Positions 46,640 to 57,500 of a DNA stretch of 64,000 bases are shown one piece after another (the stretch's first letter is position 1; the number at the start of each line of letters is the position of its first letter). Where the stretch lies: positions 1 through 64,000 of the forward strand of contig JACMLY010000095.1 of NCBI GenBank assembly GCA_014379345.1. Direction: 5' to 3'. Made by a program: the position numbers and the translations under genes. Origin of the DNA: Chitinophagaceae bacterium (GTDB lineage: Bacteria > Bacteroidota > Bacteroidia > Chitinophagales > Chitinophagaceae). The notes under the pieces were generated by a model. It did no database searches. It saw nothing but the letters and a program-made list of their open reading frames with translations, and was not told the origin of the DNA.

Positions 46640-47686
46640 TCAAAACCTGGGGCAAAGCACTTTATCGCGGCTGGTGTTGTAACGATCGAGAAATGCGATG
46701 TAGGACACCGAAAGTTCAAAACCTCCTCTTCCGCGGCTCGCTGTCTTTAAAGGTGAAACATTCAGATCATAGCTAATAGCTACCGATATGGATTTCATAT
46801 CCATTTTTATTACCGGGATCAGGGCATCTTTAAATCTCAAAAAAGCACCGGCGTATAAAGTATAGGGCGGATTTTCAGGATCATCACCCAACACATGTGA
46901 ATATAATGCGCCCCCTACTGTTTCGGAGAAGGATCCCTGTGAGGAATGATCGGCCTGAATAGTGAAGGCGGAGAAGTCATCAATCTTTAATTTGATGCCT
47001 GTAGAGAAAACATATTTCGCATTCAATTCAATATCCGGATTACGGTAAAAAGAATTTTTTGGACGGTTTACATGATGATATGCGGCTCCAACAAATAAGC
47101 TATTCGATTGATTATTGCCGAACGATGTATTAAAGCTCATTCCAACATTCATATCCCAACTTGTAAAATTTGGAGCTACAAAGGTTTCACCTGTGGGTGA
47201 GGAAGGATCGAATCCTCCGGGACCATATTGGTTGTCGGTTGTCATTTTTGACAAGTCAACGCTTTTTCGAATGATCCCTCCCATAAATCCTAATGATAAG
47301 TACATCAGTTTAGAACTGTTAAGCGACTTATGGTAGTTTAAAGCAGGCATCAGGTGCGTGGAGGCTAAGCCTACTGTTCCTGATTTATCGAAGAGTGCCT
47401 GCACGCCTGCAGTTATAAAATCGTCGCCTCTCTTTACTGGCATTTTATACTCTGCATTGATTGATCCTGTTCTGTACGCATTCGTAAAACTATTCCATTG
47501 ATCGCGGTAAACACCCTGAACACGAATATCTCCTGTATAAATGCCTGCCAGTGAAGGGTTGCGTAACAATGGAGCTTCAAAAAATTGTGAGAAATGAATG
47601 TCCTGCGAATACGAAGAGGCAGATATCGATATTACTGACAATACTGTTGTCAGGCATCGTTTAGTAAAAGCCACATGATTGCTCAT
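46640..47686 (-). CDS. PorP/SprF-family type IX secretion membrane protein (second copy)
   Basis: A 348-residue outer-membrane protein. The start is put at ATG 47686 (MSNHVAFTKRCLTTVLSVIS), which gives a signal peptide ending SSYSQ and avoids overlap with the gene upstream; ATGs at 47695 and 47707 are alternatives. Mature start DIHFSQFFEAPLLRNPSLAG and YRDQWNSFTNAYRTGS are family signatures. It follows the large PKD adhesin by 25 bases, so it is its probable secretion partner. It resembles the PorP-like protein at 11.3-12.5 kb in the family motifs. Confidence 0.88.
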   Translation of the reverse strand: MSNHVAFTKRCLTTVLSVISISASSYSQDIHFSQFFEAPLLRNPSLAGIYTGDIRVQGVYRDQWNSFTNAYRTGSINAEYKMPVKRGDDFITAGVQALFDKSGTVGLASTHLMPALNYHKSLNSSKLMYLSLGFMGGIIRKSVDLSKMTTDNQYGPGGFDPSSPTGETFVAPNFTSWDMNVGMSFNTSFGNNQSNSLFVGAAYHHVNRPKNSFYRNPDIELNAKYVFSTGIKLKIDDFSAFTIQADHSSQGSFSETVGGALYSHVLGDDPENPPYTLYAGAFLRFKDALIPVIKMDMKSISVAISYDLNVSPLKTASRGRGGFELSVSYIAFLDRYNTSRDKVLCPRF

Positions 47687-47711
47687 AACACACATTTTAC
47701 AAACCATATAA

Positions 47712-50700
47712 TTAGCGTAGCAACGTAACGTTGCCTTTAATGGGAACAATCTCTCCGTTCTCACAGAGGTATTCAATAATATATACATAGGTATCCGAGC
47801 TGGACGGCCTTCCCTGGTGCACTCCATTCCAGCCTTCCGAAATGCTATTTACCATAAAATTTTTCTTCTCAAACACAATCTGGCCCCATCTATTAAAAAC
47901 ACGCATCGACTGTATCCGGTCTATAGAAGAACCCCGCGGGTAGAAAACATCATTCACGCCGTCTCCGTTGGGAGTAAAGGTGTTGGGCACAAAGTAATTT
48001 TTGTTGTTGCAAACAACACGGACGGTAACATCGCTGTTAGCCCTGCACCCATTACTGTCGGTGACACTCACTTTATACCTCGTGGTAAATTTCGGGTTTG
48101 CATACGGAACTGCACAATCAATACAGGTTAAATTATTACTTGGCGACCAGCTATACAGTCGTATATTATTGCTATAAGTTACCGGCAGGTCAATGCCTGT
48201 ACCCACCGGGATCACCGGATCAGGGCCCATTGTGATTACGGGCAATGGGGCAATGACGATATCCTTGCTAAATGATTTTTTACATCCTAAACGGTTAGCC
48301 GCTTCGAGAGAAATTTTGTAGGTGCCTGTTTGCGTATAAATAGACGACACATCCTGCGCCGACGAATTTTTGCCATTGCCAAAATTCCAGGCCCATGTAA
48401 TGGCCGTATCGGCAAATGCAAGGTTGCCATTAAAAAGAACAGGAGTATTGATACAGGCAATATCCAAACTGGTGATAGATGGATCGGGCGTTCTATATAC
48501 TTTAATGGTATCTACCAATACACTGTTACAACCAGCCTGTGTGGTGACATTTAATGAAACGGCATACTGATCCGGTGCGGCAAAATAGTGCGTGGGATCC
48601 TGATCGGTTGATGTATTTCCATCGTCAAAATTCCAGACTGAAGAAGTGATAGGGTCATTGGCGATTGTGTAATTGGTAAAAAATACAGCACCGGAATCAC
48701 AGAATTCTTTTCTATCCCTGGCAAAATTCGGAATGGCGCCTAGCACTTTGATCACCTGCGGTCCACTGACGCTGGCAATGCATCCGAGATTATCATACAA
48801 TAATAATGAAGGGTAATAGAAATTTGGAGAGCTGTAAAAATACGAAAAGGTCTTTGCCTGCGAAGTATCAAGTAAGCCATCACCATAAAAAAAAGTAAAT
48901 CTTGTTTGAGGAGGAGTTACAATTGAAAAATCTACATTCAGCGAATTACAGGCATCCAGCGGGCTATACGTTAAACTGGAAGTGGCTGGAGGATTATAAA
49001 TATTTACGGAATGCGAACTCGAATCTTCGCAACCACCATAGCCAATCAAATACAACTTTGCCGTAAATGAGCCGTACGTGTTATAGAAATGGGTGGGATC
49101 TTGCAAGGTTGATCCGGCACCATCTCCAAAATCCCAGGAGAAAGATTCATAATTCTGTCCCAGGTTGAAAAATTTCGTTTCTAATGGGGGACAAATTGAA
49201 ATTGTATCGATAGCGTTGAATGCAGCTTTCGGATACCTGATGTCCACAAAATTTATTCTTGTAAGAGAATCCGTACATCCAAAAGCATCGGTAATTTTTA
49301 GTTTTACACTATAGGTGGCATCTGCACCTGTGTATGCATGTGTTGGGTTTTGTAATGTTGAATTTGCTCCATCGCCAAAATTCCATAAATAATTCAAACT
49401 GTATCCCTGTGATGAATCTATAAACTGCAAATTCTTTCCCTGGCAATAAATGGTATCTGTAGCACCGAAAAAAGCCAGCGGCCGGGATATGATCACAATG
49501 CTGTCTTTCAGCAGTGTATCGGTACAGCCATTAATGTCCTGCACTATCAGTTTCACTGAATAAGTGCCGGTATCTGCATAGGTATGTGTGAAAGGAGGAG
49601 CCGTAAATACGCGAATAATGCTGTCTCCAAAATCCCATGTCCATTTAGAAATATTCACTGCCGAAGTAGTTAGATCATTAAAAGTTACGGCTTTGCTTTG
49701 GCAGGTTCCGGGAACAGCAGGGTTAAAATCTGCAACCGGGCCAACAACAGCAATGAACCCGGAAATGATGGCGGTATCCGTACAGCCTCCATATTTGTTT
49801 GTGACAATCAATTCAATGTCATGGCTTCCATTGGTGGTAAAACTGGTATCGAAAGTTCGTCTTCCGGTAAATATGGTTCCATTTCCAAGACGCCATTGAT
49901 ATTTAGTAATTTTCGTGGTGTCTCCACCGGCAGTCAGGGTAAACCGCTCATTTTTACAAACGCTTCTTTTAGATGCCGTAAAATTGGCTGTTTCATAAAT
50001 TAATGAAACGGCTTTAGTGTAAGTATGGGTAGGGCAACCGGCAGCGCTCGGGCTTGGATCTGTTACAGTAAGGCTCACATTATAAATTCCAGGACCCGGA
50101 AAATTAAAGGTGGGCGATATGGCAGTTGATGTTCCCAAACCTGCGAAATTCCAGGAATAGGTGACCGGGTTACCAGCAATGACAATGGATTTGTTTATAA
50201 AATCAACCGTGTATTTATTAGCACAATCCAACACAGTATCCTGAAATCGCGAAACCGGCGGAACAATTTTTATGTAATCAGGTTTTGTCACTTTCAAACG
50301 GCAACCATTGTTATAACCTGTTAAACTCACAGAAAGAGTTCCTGTATCAGCAAAACCATGCACCGGATTTTCCAAAGTATCAGTTGTTCCATCACCAAAA
50401 TCCCATAACCATTTCGTGGAAGGGGTGGCAAGGCTTGTAAAACGAAAAGAATCAGAAGCACAGCCTATAAATTTATCTGCTGTAAAATCAACAAAGGGCA
50501 ATGTGCCAACTTTTACTCCATTTGGAAAGCTGGCAGTTTCTGTACATCCCCCGATGGTAGTAATCGTCAATGTGAGTGTATAATTTCCCGGAGTGTTATA
50601 CGTATATGATGGGTTAACACCCGTACGGGTTGAACCTGGTCCATCACCAAAATCCCATAAATACGCAGCCACACCATCCACTGCGCTGATGTCGGGAACC

Positions 50701-52166
50701 GGGGAAAAAGTAAATGGTACACATCCTTCTCCAGGTAAAGATTCAATGTCCACGATCGGTTTTACAATCTGGACAAATACATTTTTAATGAGCGTGTTGA
50801 TGCAACCAAAGCGATTGGTAACGGTTAACCCTACATTGAACTGTCCCGCACTATTATAAGTATGAGTAGGATTTTGTAAAGTCGATACGCCACCATCTCC
50901 AAAATTCCAGGCCCATGCTACTGCATCCGGCGAAATATCTGTAAAGCTTACCGTCAGCGGCGCCCGGCAGGCCAGTACTGTGGAAGATGTAAAATCAACT
51001 GGCGGTGGTGTTACCACTGTAATGGTTTTTGTAACAGAGTCCTTGCAAAAGCTGTACGTGTTGACCAATTTTACAATGTGCGGACCGGGTACAAGAAATG
51101 TTTTGGTTGCATTGATGGCCGTGGATTGAGTTCCATCATCGAAGTACCAGATCGAAGAAACAGGGCCCGGTGAACTGGTATTGACGAAATTCAGCGGCTT
51201 ATTCACGCAAATGCTATCCGGACCGCCGATAATTGTACTTGAATTTCTGATTAGAATATTTTTCTGGATTGTATTACTGCAACCAAAATCACTGGTAGTG
51301 GTGAGGGTTACAGGATAACTGCCAGGAGCATTATACGGCGAGCTCGGATTCCGTAAAGTTGAGTTATTGCCATTTCCAAAATCCCAGGCATAGGTCAGTG
51401 AACCGGGTCCGGCTGATTGATTGCTAAAGTTTGCCGTAAAGGGCGGTCTGCAATTTCCATTTACTGTATTATTGAAATCTGCCTTCACACCTGAAACGAT
51501 GCGGATGTACCTGTTCCTGCCTATCACACTTTTACAGCCTGTGCTGCTGGTGATAGCTAACGAAACAGAATAAAAACCGTTTACAGCATATGTTTTGGAT
51601 GGGTTTCTCGCCGTTGATTTTGTTCCATCTCCAAAATCCCAGTCCCAACTGATTATACTGCCTGCAGGATCTGTAGAAAGATCAGAGAACTGGACGTTTA
51701 CAGGAACACATCCCGTGGTAATATTAGCAGAAAAATCTGCCTGTGGCGAAGGATTTACAGTTATATAGTTTGTCTTAGTGATACCGTGAGTACCGCTTCC
51801 ATTTTTTACAACCAATGTGACGCTATAAATACCCGGTTGAGAAAAAACAACTACCGGATTCTGTACATTCGACAATTGACCGTTGCCAAAGTCCCAGTTC
51901 CATGATCTTGGACTGCCTGATGATTGATCCGTGAACGTGACTACCAACGGTGCGCATCCGGTTGCCGGTGTGCCGGAAAAATTCGCAACCGGTACCTGTG
52001 TTTTGGCCCATTGTGAAAGAAAGATCAACAGAAAAACCAAAAAATGCCTGATGCCCAACAGAAGAATGTTTTTACGGTTACAGATTATTATAGAACTAAA
52101 AATAGAAGACACATTACATATAAAAATCAGAACGGATTTACGTATAAGTTTATGGTTTCTTCTCAT
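47712..52166 (-). CDS. Giant PKD-repeat adhesin with T9SS type B sorting tail
   Basis: A 1484-residue secreted protein built of about 15 PKD-type domains, recognised by W-x-FGDG or W-x-FGNG cores (WDFGNGQLS, WDWDFGDGTKS, WNFGDGGVS, LWDFGDGTTD, WNFGDGANS, WNFDDGNTS and others), each about 85-95 residues and often opening with a Cys. The C-terminus has an Ig-like stretch (SWSPSNNLTCIDC) and the type B domain (VPNTFTPNGDGVNDVFYPRG, NRWGQIVFEKK, IKGNVTLLR). The first about 60 residues hold two hydrophobic runs; the true signal peptide is probably the second (FLVFLLIFLSQWAKTQ), so the start may be later than 52166. SprB-like surface adhesion or gliding is inferred. Confidence 0.9.
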   Translation of the reverse strand: MRRNHKLIRKSVLIFICNVSSIFSSIIICNRKNILLLGIRHFLVFLLIFLSQWAKTQVPVANFSGTPATGCAPLVVTFTDQSSGSPRSWNWDFGNGQLSNVQNPVVVFSQPGIYSVTLVVKNGSGTHGITKTNYITVNPSPQADFSANITTGCVPVNVQFSDLSTDPAGSIISWDWDFGDGTKSTARNPSKTYAVNGFYSVSLAITSSTGCKSVIGRNRYIRIVSGVKADFNNTVNGNCRPPFTANFSNQSAGPGSLTYAWDFGNGNNSTLRNPSSPYNAPGSYPVTLTTTSDFGCSNTIQKNILIRNSSTIIGGPDSICVNKPLNFVNTSSPGPVSSIWYFDDGTQSTAINATKTFLVPGPHIVKLVNTYSFCKDSVTKTITVVTPPPVDFTSSTVLACRAPLTVSFTDISPDAVAWAWNFGDGGVSTLQNPTHTYNSAGQFNVGLTVTNRFGCINTLIKNVFVQIVKPIVDIESLPGEGCVPFTFSPVPDISAVDGVAAYLWDFGDGPGSTRTGVNPSYTYNTPGNYTLTLTITTIGGCTETASFPNGVKVGTLPFVDFTADKFIGCASDSFRFTSLATPSTKWLWDFGDGTTDTLENPVHGFADTGTLSVSLTGYNNGCRLKVTKPDYIKIVPPVSRFQDTVLDCANKYTVDFINKSIVIAGNPVTYSWNFAGLGTSTAISPTFNFPGPGIYNVSLTVTDPSPSAAGCPTHTYTKAVSLIYETANFTASKRSVCKNERFTLTAGGDTTKITKYQWRLGNGTIFTGRRTFDTSFTTNGSHDIELIVTNKYGGCTDTAIISGFIAVVGPVADFNPAVPGTCQSKAVTFNDLTTSAVNISKWTWDFGDSIIRVFTAPPFTHTYADTGTYSVKLIVQDINGCTDTLLKDSIVIISRPLAFFGATDTIYCQGKNLQFIDSSQGYSLNYLWNFGDGANSTLQNPTHAYTGADATYSVKLKITDAFGCTDSLTRINFVDIRYPKAAFNAIDTISICPPLETKFFNLGQNYESFSWDFGDGAGSTLQDPTHFYNTYGSFTAKLYLIGYGGCEDSSSHSVNIYNPPATSSLTYSPLDACNSLNVDFSIVTPPQTRFTFFYGDGLLDTSQAKTFSYFYSSPNFYYPSLLLYDNLGCIASVSGPQVIKVLGAIPNFARDRKEFCDSGAVFFTNYTIANDPITSSVWNFDDGNTSTDQDPTHYFAAPDQYAVSLNVTTQAGCNSVLVDTIKVYRTPDPSITSLDIACINTPVLFNGNLAFADTAITWAWNFGNGKNSSAQDVSSIYTQTGTYKISLEAANRLGCKKSFSKDIVIAPLPVITMGPDPVIPVGTGIDLPVTYSNNIRLYSWSPSNNLTCIDCAVPYANPKFTTRYKVSVTDSNGCRANSDVTVRVVCNNKNYFVPNTFTPNGDGVNDVFYPRGSSIDRIQSMRVFNRWGQIVFEKKNFMVNSISEGWNGVHQGRPSSSDTYVYIIEYLCENGEIVPIKGNVTLLR

Positions 52167-52490
52167 TTGCGACTGACTTTCACAGCTAAACTCACACTAT
52201 GGGTTAAAAATGCATAAAGTTTCCAGTAAAAACAAACCTTATCTACCTGATTTGAATACGAGGATCAAACACCCGGCGTTGGGTAAAAAAAGGAATCAAT
52301 GGTTACAAGGATCATAAATAAAAATGCGCCAACCGCCAGACGTCTTCCAGCTTTTCAAAAAATAAAAAAGCAAATGAACGGATTTTAACAATCAGTGAAA
52401 AATGAATCCCGTTAAAGCCTTAGCAGGCAACCTATTGAGCGGAATTGATCTGTAATCGTATCATGGGCGCTACTGATACCATCCAAAATA
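52167..52490. other. Intergenic region, nothing recognised
   Basis: 324 bases between the PKD adhesin start and the end of the lipoprotein gene, both on the - strand. It must hold the adhesin promoter and probably a terminator, but no TAnnTTTG box, hairpin or gene fragment was clear. Confidence 0.4.
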
Positions 52491-52907
52491 TTATGGTATT
52501 TTACGAAGGTGCAGGATATTCTTGCCATTGGCGGTATTCATCTCCGCTTCTACATAGTCCCAGTAACTATCTGTAAGTTTCCAAATGCCGTTTAATTTTT
52601 TCACCGGATCTGTGGCAACTGGAAACTGGGAGGAAATGGAATAGTTACTAACATCGCCGGTCCAGGTTCCATGTTCAGCTGAGCCTCCATATTTTGCATG
52701 AACAGCTCCCTGTTCCTCGAACTGAAAACGATAACCATAAAACAGGATTGTCACGTCCGCAGTGCCTTCCACATATTGTTGTACCTGCCATTCTCCATTG
52801 GTAATGGCATCTATCAGAATATCTCTTTGTTTGTTTTCAATCGCCTTTTTACAAGAGATAAAATTTATAGCAATGAGCAGGAATGATAAACGTAGAAAGT
52901 TTTTCAT
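52491..52907 (-). CDS. Small lipocalin-like lipoprotein
   Basis: A 138-residue lipoprotein: MKNFLRLSFLLIAINFISC with lipobox and Cys at residue 19. The mature part has strands such as GEWQVQQYVEGTADVTILFY, RFQFEEQGAVHAKY and GTWTGDVSNYSI, and a final DYVEAEM, a pattern seen in the lipocalin-like proteins of Bacteroidota. ATG at 52907 was chosen because it starts the signal peptide. It lies 22 bases after the carboxypeptidase gene and may be co-transcribed. Function unknown. Confidence 0.75.
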   Translation of the reverse strand: MKNFLRLSFLLIAINFISCKKAIENKQRDILIDAITNGEWQVQQYVEGTADVTILFYGYRFQFEEQGAVHAKYGGSAEHGTWTGDVSNYSISSQFPVATDPVKKLNGIWKLTDSYWDYVEAEMNTANGKNILHLRKIP

Positions 52908-52929
52908 ACACTGGTTTTTGGATTTGAGG

Positions 52930-54438
52930 TTAAAAGTTGTAAATATTTTTGTATTTAGCAAGTATATGTTTCAAAAAGTAATGAATATCAAGCGGTTTTC
53001 CACAAACCGACTCACACAATTCTTCGCTCGTTAAGGTTCTTCCGTGCCGATAGATATTTGTTTTCAACCATTTCAGCAAAGGTTCTGTATTTCCCTTCCG
53101 TATTTCCGATTCCAGGGCCGGAATTGCCTTTGCCGCCTCGAAAAACAATTGCGCTGCGTAGAAACTGCCCATACTGTAGGTAGGGAAATATCCAAAGCTG
53201 CCATGACTCCAGTGCACATCCTGCAGGCAGCCCTGTTTATCATCCGCGATCTTAATTCCCAGGTAATTACTGTACTGTTCATTCCAATATCCCGGAATGT
53301 CCAGTGTTTCCAGACTGCCTTCAATCAATTTTTTCTCCAGTTCATAACGTATCATTACATGAAAATGGTATGTCACTTCATCCGCTTCTGTGCGGATAGG
53401 CGAAGGCTGAACCTTATTGATGCCCTTGTAAAAATCTTCCACACTGATGTTTTTCAGCTGATCGGGAAAATATTCCTGTAATACAGGTAAATATCTTTCG
53501 CAAAATGACTGGCTCCGGCCAATATGGTTTTCCCATAAACGCGATTGAGACTCATGAATGGAGTATGAAGCCGGCTCACCTGCAGGTAGTCCATATTGGT
53601 CTTCCGGTAGTCCCTGCTCGTATAAGGCGTGGCCTAATTCGTGAATACAGCTCCAGACCATACTGGAAAGATCGTTCTCATGAATCCTTGTTGTTATACG
53701 AACGTCATTGCTGTTAAAATTCGTTGTAAAAGGATGTTCAGAAATATCCTGGCGGCCTGCTTCCAGATCGTATCCCAATTCCTTTATCAGCCTGAGCCCG
53801 AATTCCCATTGTTTATCCCGGGGATAGTATTGAAAAAGAAAAGAATCCCGGACCTGCGGCCGGCCCACGATCTGTTGTACAATGTCTTTGAGCGACGCCC
53901 GCATATTTTTGAAAACCCCATCAAGCAATGCGACGGTTGATCCCTTATCATGATCGTTCAGCAAAGCATTATATGGATGATCCGTATAGCCAAGCAGGTC
54001 CGCTTCCTTTCGTTTTAATTCAATGAGTTTGGAAAGGTCAGCCGCGAATAGCGAAAAATCATTCGCCTTTCTTGCCTCCATCCAGCTATGATAGCTTTTG
54101 CTAACCGTTTCAGAAAGTTCCCTTACAAAGGCCGACGTGAATTTCTTTTGTTTTGTGTAATCTTCCCAGGTAAGCTCTACGTTTCTGTTTTCTCTAAAAG
54201 GAAGATCATTTTTATTCAATATGCCTTGCATTGCCCCTCCCAGGGTATCATCGGTAAAGAAACGATGAGCAATTTCTGACAGCGTTGCGATTTGCTGGCC
54301 CCTGATAGCTGCCCCCTTCTGAGGAAGATAGGTCTCCTGGTCCCACTGCAGAACAGCGGAAGCGTACCTGACATCTGCAATTTTATTCATCTGTAGCCGG
54401 TAGTCATTATAGAGTTCTGCTGAAGATTTTTCAATCAT
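52930..54438 (-). CDS. M32-family metallocarboxypeptidase
   Basis: A 502-residue, mostly helical zinc peptidase of the Taq carboxypeptidase family. Zinc ligands and catalytic Glu are in HELGHALYEQG (HExxH), and the third ligand is in SIHESQSRLWENHIGRSQ. VLQWDQETYLPQKGAAIRGQ at the start and DVHWSHGSFGYFPTYSMGSF near the end are family signatures. It removes C-terminal residues from peptides with broad preference, excluding Pro. There is no signal peptide, so it is cytoplasmic. A lipoprotein gene follows. Confidence 0.95.
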   Translation of the reverse strand: MIEKSSAELYNDYRLQMNKIADVRYASAVLQWDQETYLPQKGAAIRGQQIATLSEIAHRFFTDDTLGGAMQGILNKNDLPFRENRNVELTWEDYTKQKKFTSAFVRELSETVSKSYHSWMEARKANDFSLFAADLSKLIELKRKEADLLGYTDHPYNALLNDHDKGSTVALLDGVFKNMRASLKDIVQQIVGRPQVRDSFLFQYYPRDKQWEFGLRLIKELGYDLEAGRQDISEHPFTTNFNSNDVRITTRIHENDLSSMVWSCIHELGHALYEQGLPEDQYGLPAGEPASYSIHESQSRLWENHIGRSQSFCERYLPVLQEYFPDQLKNISVEDFYKGINKVQPSPIRTEADEVTYHFHVMIRYELEKKLIEGSLETLDIPGYWNEQYSNYLGIKIADDKQGCLQDVHWSHGSFGYFPTYSMGSFYAAQLFFEAAKAIPALESEIRKGNTEPLLKWLKTNIYRHGRTLTSEELCESVCGKPLDIHYFLKHILAKYKNIYNF

Positions 54439-54580
54439 AGTTCATTGTTCATGGTATCGAAATTCCGAAACATTTTGTAAGTAAGAACAATTAGTATGGC
54501 TTTTTGCGTTAAGAATAGGTGCTGGTGGGTAGTAAAACTATTCTTACGGCATTGTATCTTTCAAAACCTAAATCAACTGT

Positions 54581-57500
54581 ATGATCTGTTGTGTAAGACT
54601 ACTGGCAACATTCCTGGTAGTGGTGATCAGTAACTTCTTTTGCTTTTCCCAGGTAAGTCCTGCAGCAAAGAATTTATACCAACAGGCAATCATCGATACA
54701 ACCGCCCATAAAGACTCACTGGCTGCTATCCATTTTTACCAGGCAGCGTCAGAAGAAGTAAAAGTCCTCCATCCTGATCTTTCATTTGCGGGAAAATCTT
54801 ATCTGTTGGCGGGTCAGTATTTTTTTTATAGCAAAGATTATTCAAAAGCGCATGGGTCTTACTATTTTTCTCTTGATCAATATCGTAAAGCGAAAAAACC
54901 TGAGGAGATCTTCGATGTGTTCAGTCATATAGGAACTCTTTACGATAAAACCAGGTATAGCAATATTGTTTACGAGTTGCCGGAATCTAAAACAATGGAG
55001 ACCATTCTTGCATACCGGCCGGTATGGACAGTAAAAAATACGAAGGATAACCTGGCAGAAGTTGTTTTGGATGGGGGCAGTAATGACGGCATTTATGAAG
55101 GAGCCGAAGGAGAAGTTTATGGAAAACACCGGTCGGATATGAAAGACCGGGCAAATACGTTGTTGGGAACAGCTACGATCACAAAAGTATCTCCTAATTC
55201 TTCAGTGGCTATTGTAAAATTAGCAAATCCGGTAGATTCATTTCATCGTTTGTACGTGGAAGATATGATCTATATCCCTATCCGATTTCCTAAAAAAATA
55301 AAAAAAGATATTTTCCTGGAGGTTTCCCTGCTGAATATCCGCTTTGTGGACAATGTACGGTTATGGTTAGCCCATCCACGTATGTTAATGTATTATTCCA
55401 CTCCGCAATTAGAAAAAGAAGTGTACGATTTTATGAAACATGAGGTGCTCGAGATTTATGATTGGATCAGGGAGGATACGCTTGCGGCCTATATAACGCC
55501 AACGACTGCCGGAAGGTTTAAAGGTAAGAATCTGCTTCAGGCAATGCGCGATACCAAAACGGAGGATCTGAAGGGCTTTCTTGGTTTCGTTCGCAGTTTT
55601 CCCGGCAAATATATGGGTGGAACATGGAAGTTTTCTGAAACCTATGCTACCTGGATCATTAACAATTCTCCCTACGGTTCTAATGAATTGATGGATTCAT
55701 TAATGACAGCAAAATCAGATGGCCGGATGATGCAGTTCATTAATGACAATAAAAAAGACATTAAAGATTTTCATGAACGATGGGCAGTAGATGTACAGGA
55801 TATGGCAAACGCAGGAAATTTTAAAGAAGCATACCAGTGGAGCAGCGTCATTCAGAAAGTAGCTTTCTTATTACAGAATGATGATATGATCGGATGGAGT
55901 CTTTTTAATCTTGCAAAGATCCAGGATGAAGAAAAAAAACACGATGATGCCATTGTTAGCTATACAAGGGCGAAAACATATTTTGAAAAGGCAGCTGATC
56001 TTAAAGGTCAATCTTTTTGTATCAATAATATTGGAACGATCCACACAAGCAGGTACCAATACAAAGAATCGCAGCAGTCATTTGAACAGGCTTTACAGTT
56101 GCGGTTAAAAAAGCTGTTGACTGATACCTCAGACCAGGTTAAAATAGAGATTGCCCGGGCCTATTCGGGGATAGCGAGCGCTTTGTATAATCAAAGCAAA
56201 TATGCTGAAGCTATTGAGCAGTATAAAAAAGGGATCGTTGTGTTGCAACCTTTAAAAACTCTTGAAGCCAGGAAAAACCTGGCAGGTATGTGTAAATGGA
56301 CAGGAAAATCCTTTGAGAAGATGGCAGATTACCAGGAGGCTGCCGGATACTATCAACGGGAGTATAACCTTCAGAAAGCTCTTGGTGATGTGGAAGCCCA
56401 GGCCGATGCATTGGACAACCAGGGTTTATTAACGAGTAAACTGGGCAGGTACAGAGATGCCTATGATCTGTACGCCAGGTCGTACGAACTGCATTTGCAC
56501 TCCGGCAATAAACCAGATGCCGGGTATTCCATGTCGAATATGGGCCAAATGATCTGGAACCTTGGAAAATATGATAGTGCTATCATGGCCCACAACAACG
56601 CACTGAAAATGCGACAGGAAGTCGACGATAAAAAAGGACAGGCATATAGCTGGAAAAAGCTGGCGGGTTTATATAGGGAAAGCGGCAATCCTCAAAAAAG
56701 TTCTGAAGCATATAAAATGGCGCTTGGGCTCTATAAATTGGTTGATGATAAAGAAGAGTATGCAGGTTTACTGCAGGATATGGGATCGGATCATTACACG
56801 GTGAAGGATAATATAAATGCCATTAAATATTTTTTAGAAGCGCTGCAGGTATATCGCACCATGAAGCTCAGGAACAAGGAAGCAGATGTGCTTAGTTCTA
56901 TCGGGAACACGTATTACCAGGATAAAAATTTCGCGAAGGCCGATGAAAATTATCTGCAGGCAATGGCAATACAAAAGGAAATTAAAGATCGTTCCGGGCT
57001 TATGTATAGCTATATCAACCATGCGTTGGTGACTCAATTTTTACATGAAAAATATGCCGAAGCCATTTCACAAATGCAAATGGCCACAAAATTAGCCATT
57101 GAAACAAACAGCGAAACGAACCTCGCATACTGCCAGCAAAATATAGGCTCATTGTATAGCTACCTGAATATCTATGACAGTGCAAAACACTACTACGACC
57201 AGGCATTGACAATGTATAAAAAACTTGGCGATAAGAAAGGGGAGGCGGATATGGATATCAATTATGGATATTATTATAATTACCGCGGAGATTTCGATGC
57301 CGGGCGGGAATCTTTTGAAAAAGCATTAGTGATCGGCAAAGAGATCAATAACAATTATACCATTGCCTCGGCCAATTCAGGAATAAGCACACTGCTGTAT
57401 TTACAGGGAAATTTCAACGAATCGTTAGACAGATATAGAGACATCCTTAAAATATACCAGCAAAATGATAATCCGTGGGGAATTGCTTCGGTATATGTAG

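Noticed and set aside
46543-46719. Long N-terminal extension of the peroxiredoxin
   Set aside because: The extra 59 residues overlap the end of the PorP-like gene and do not resemble the family; ATG 46542 gives the normal length.
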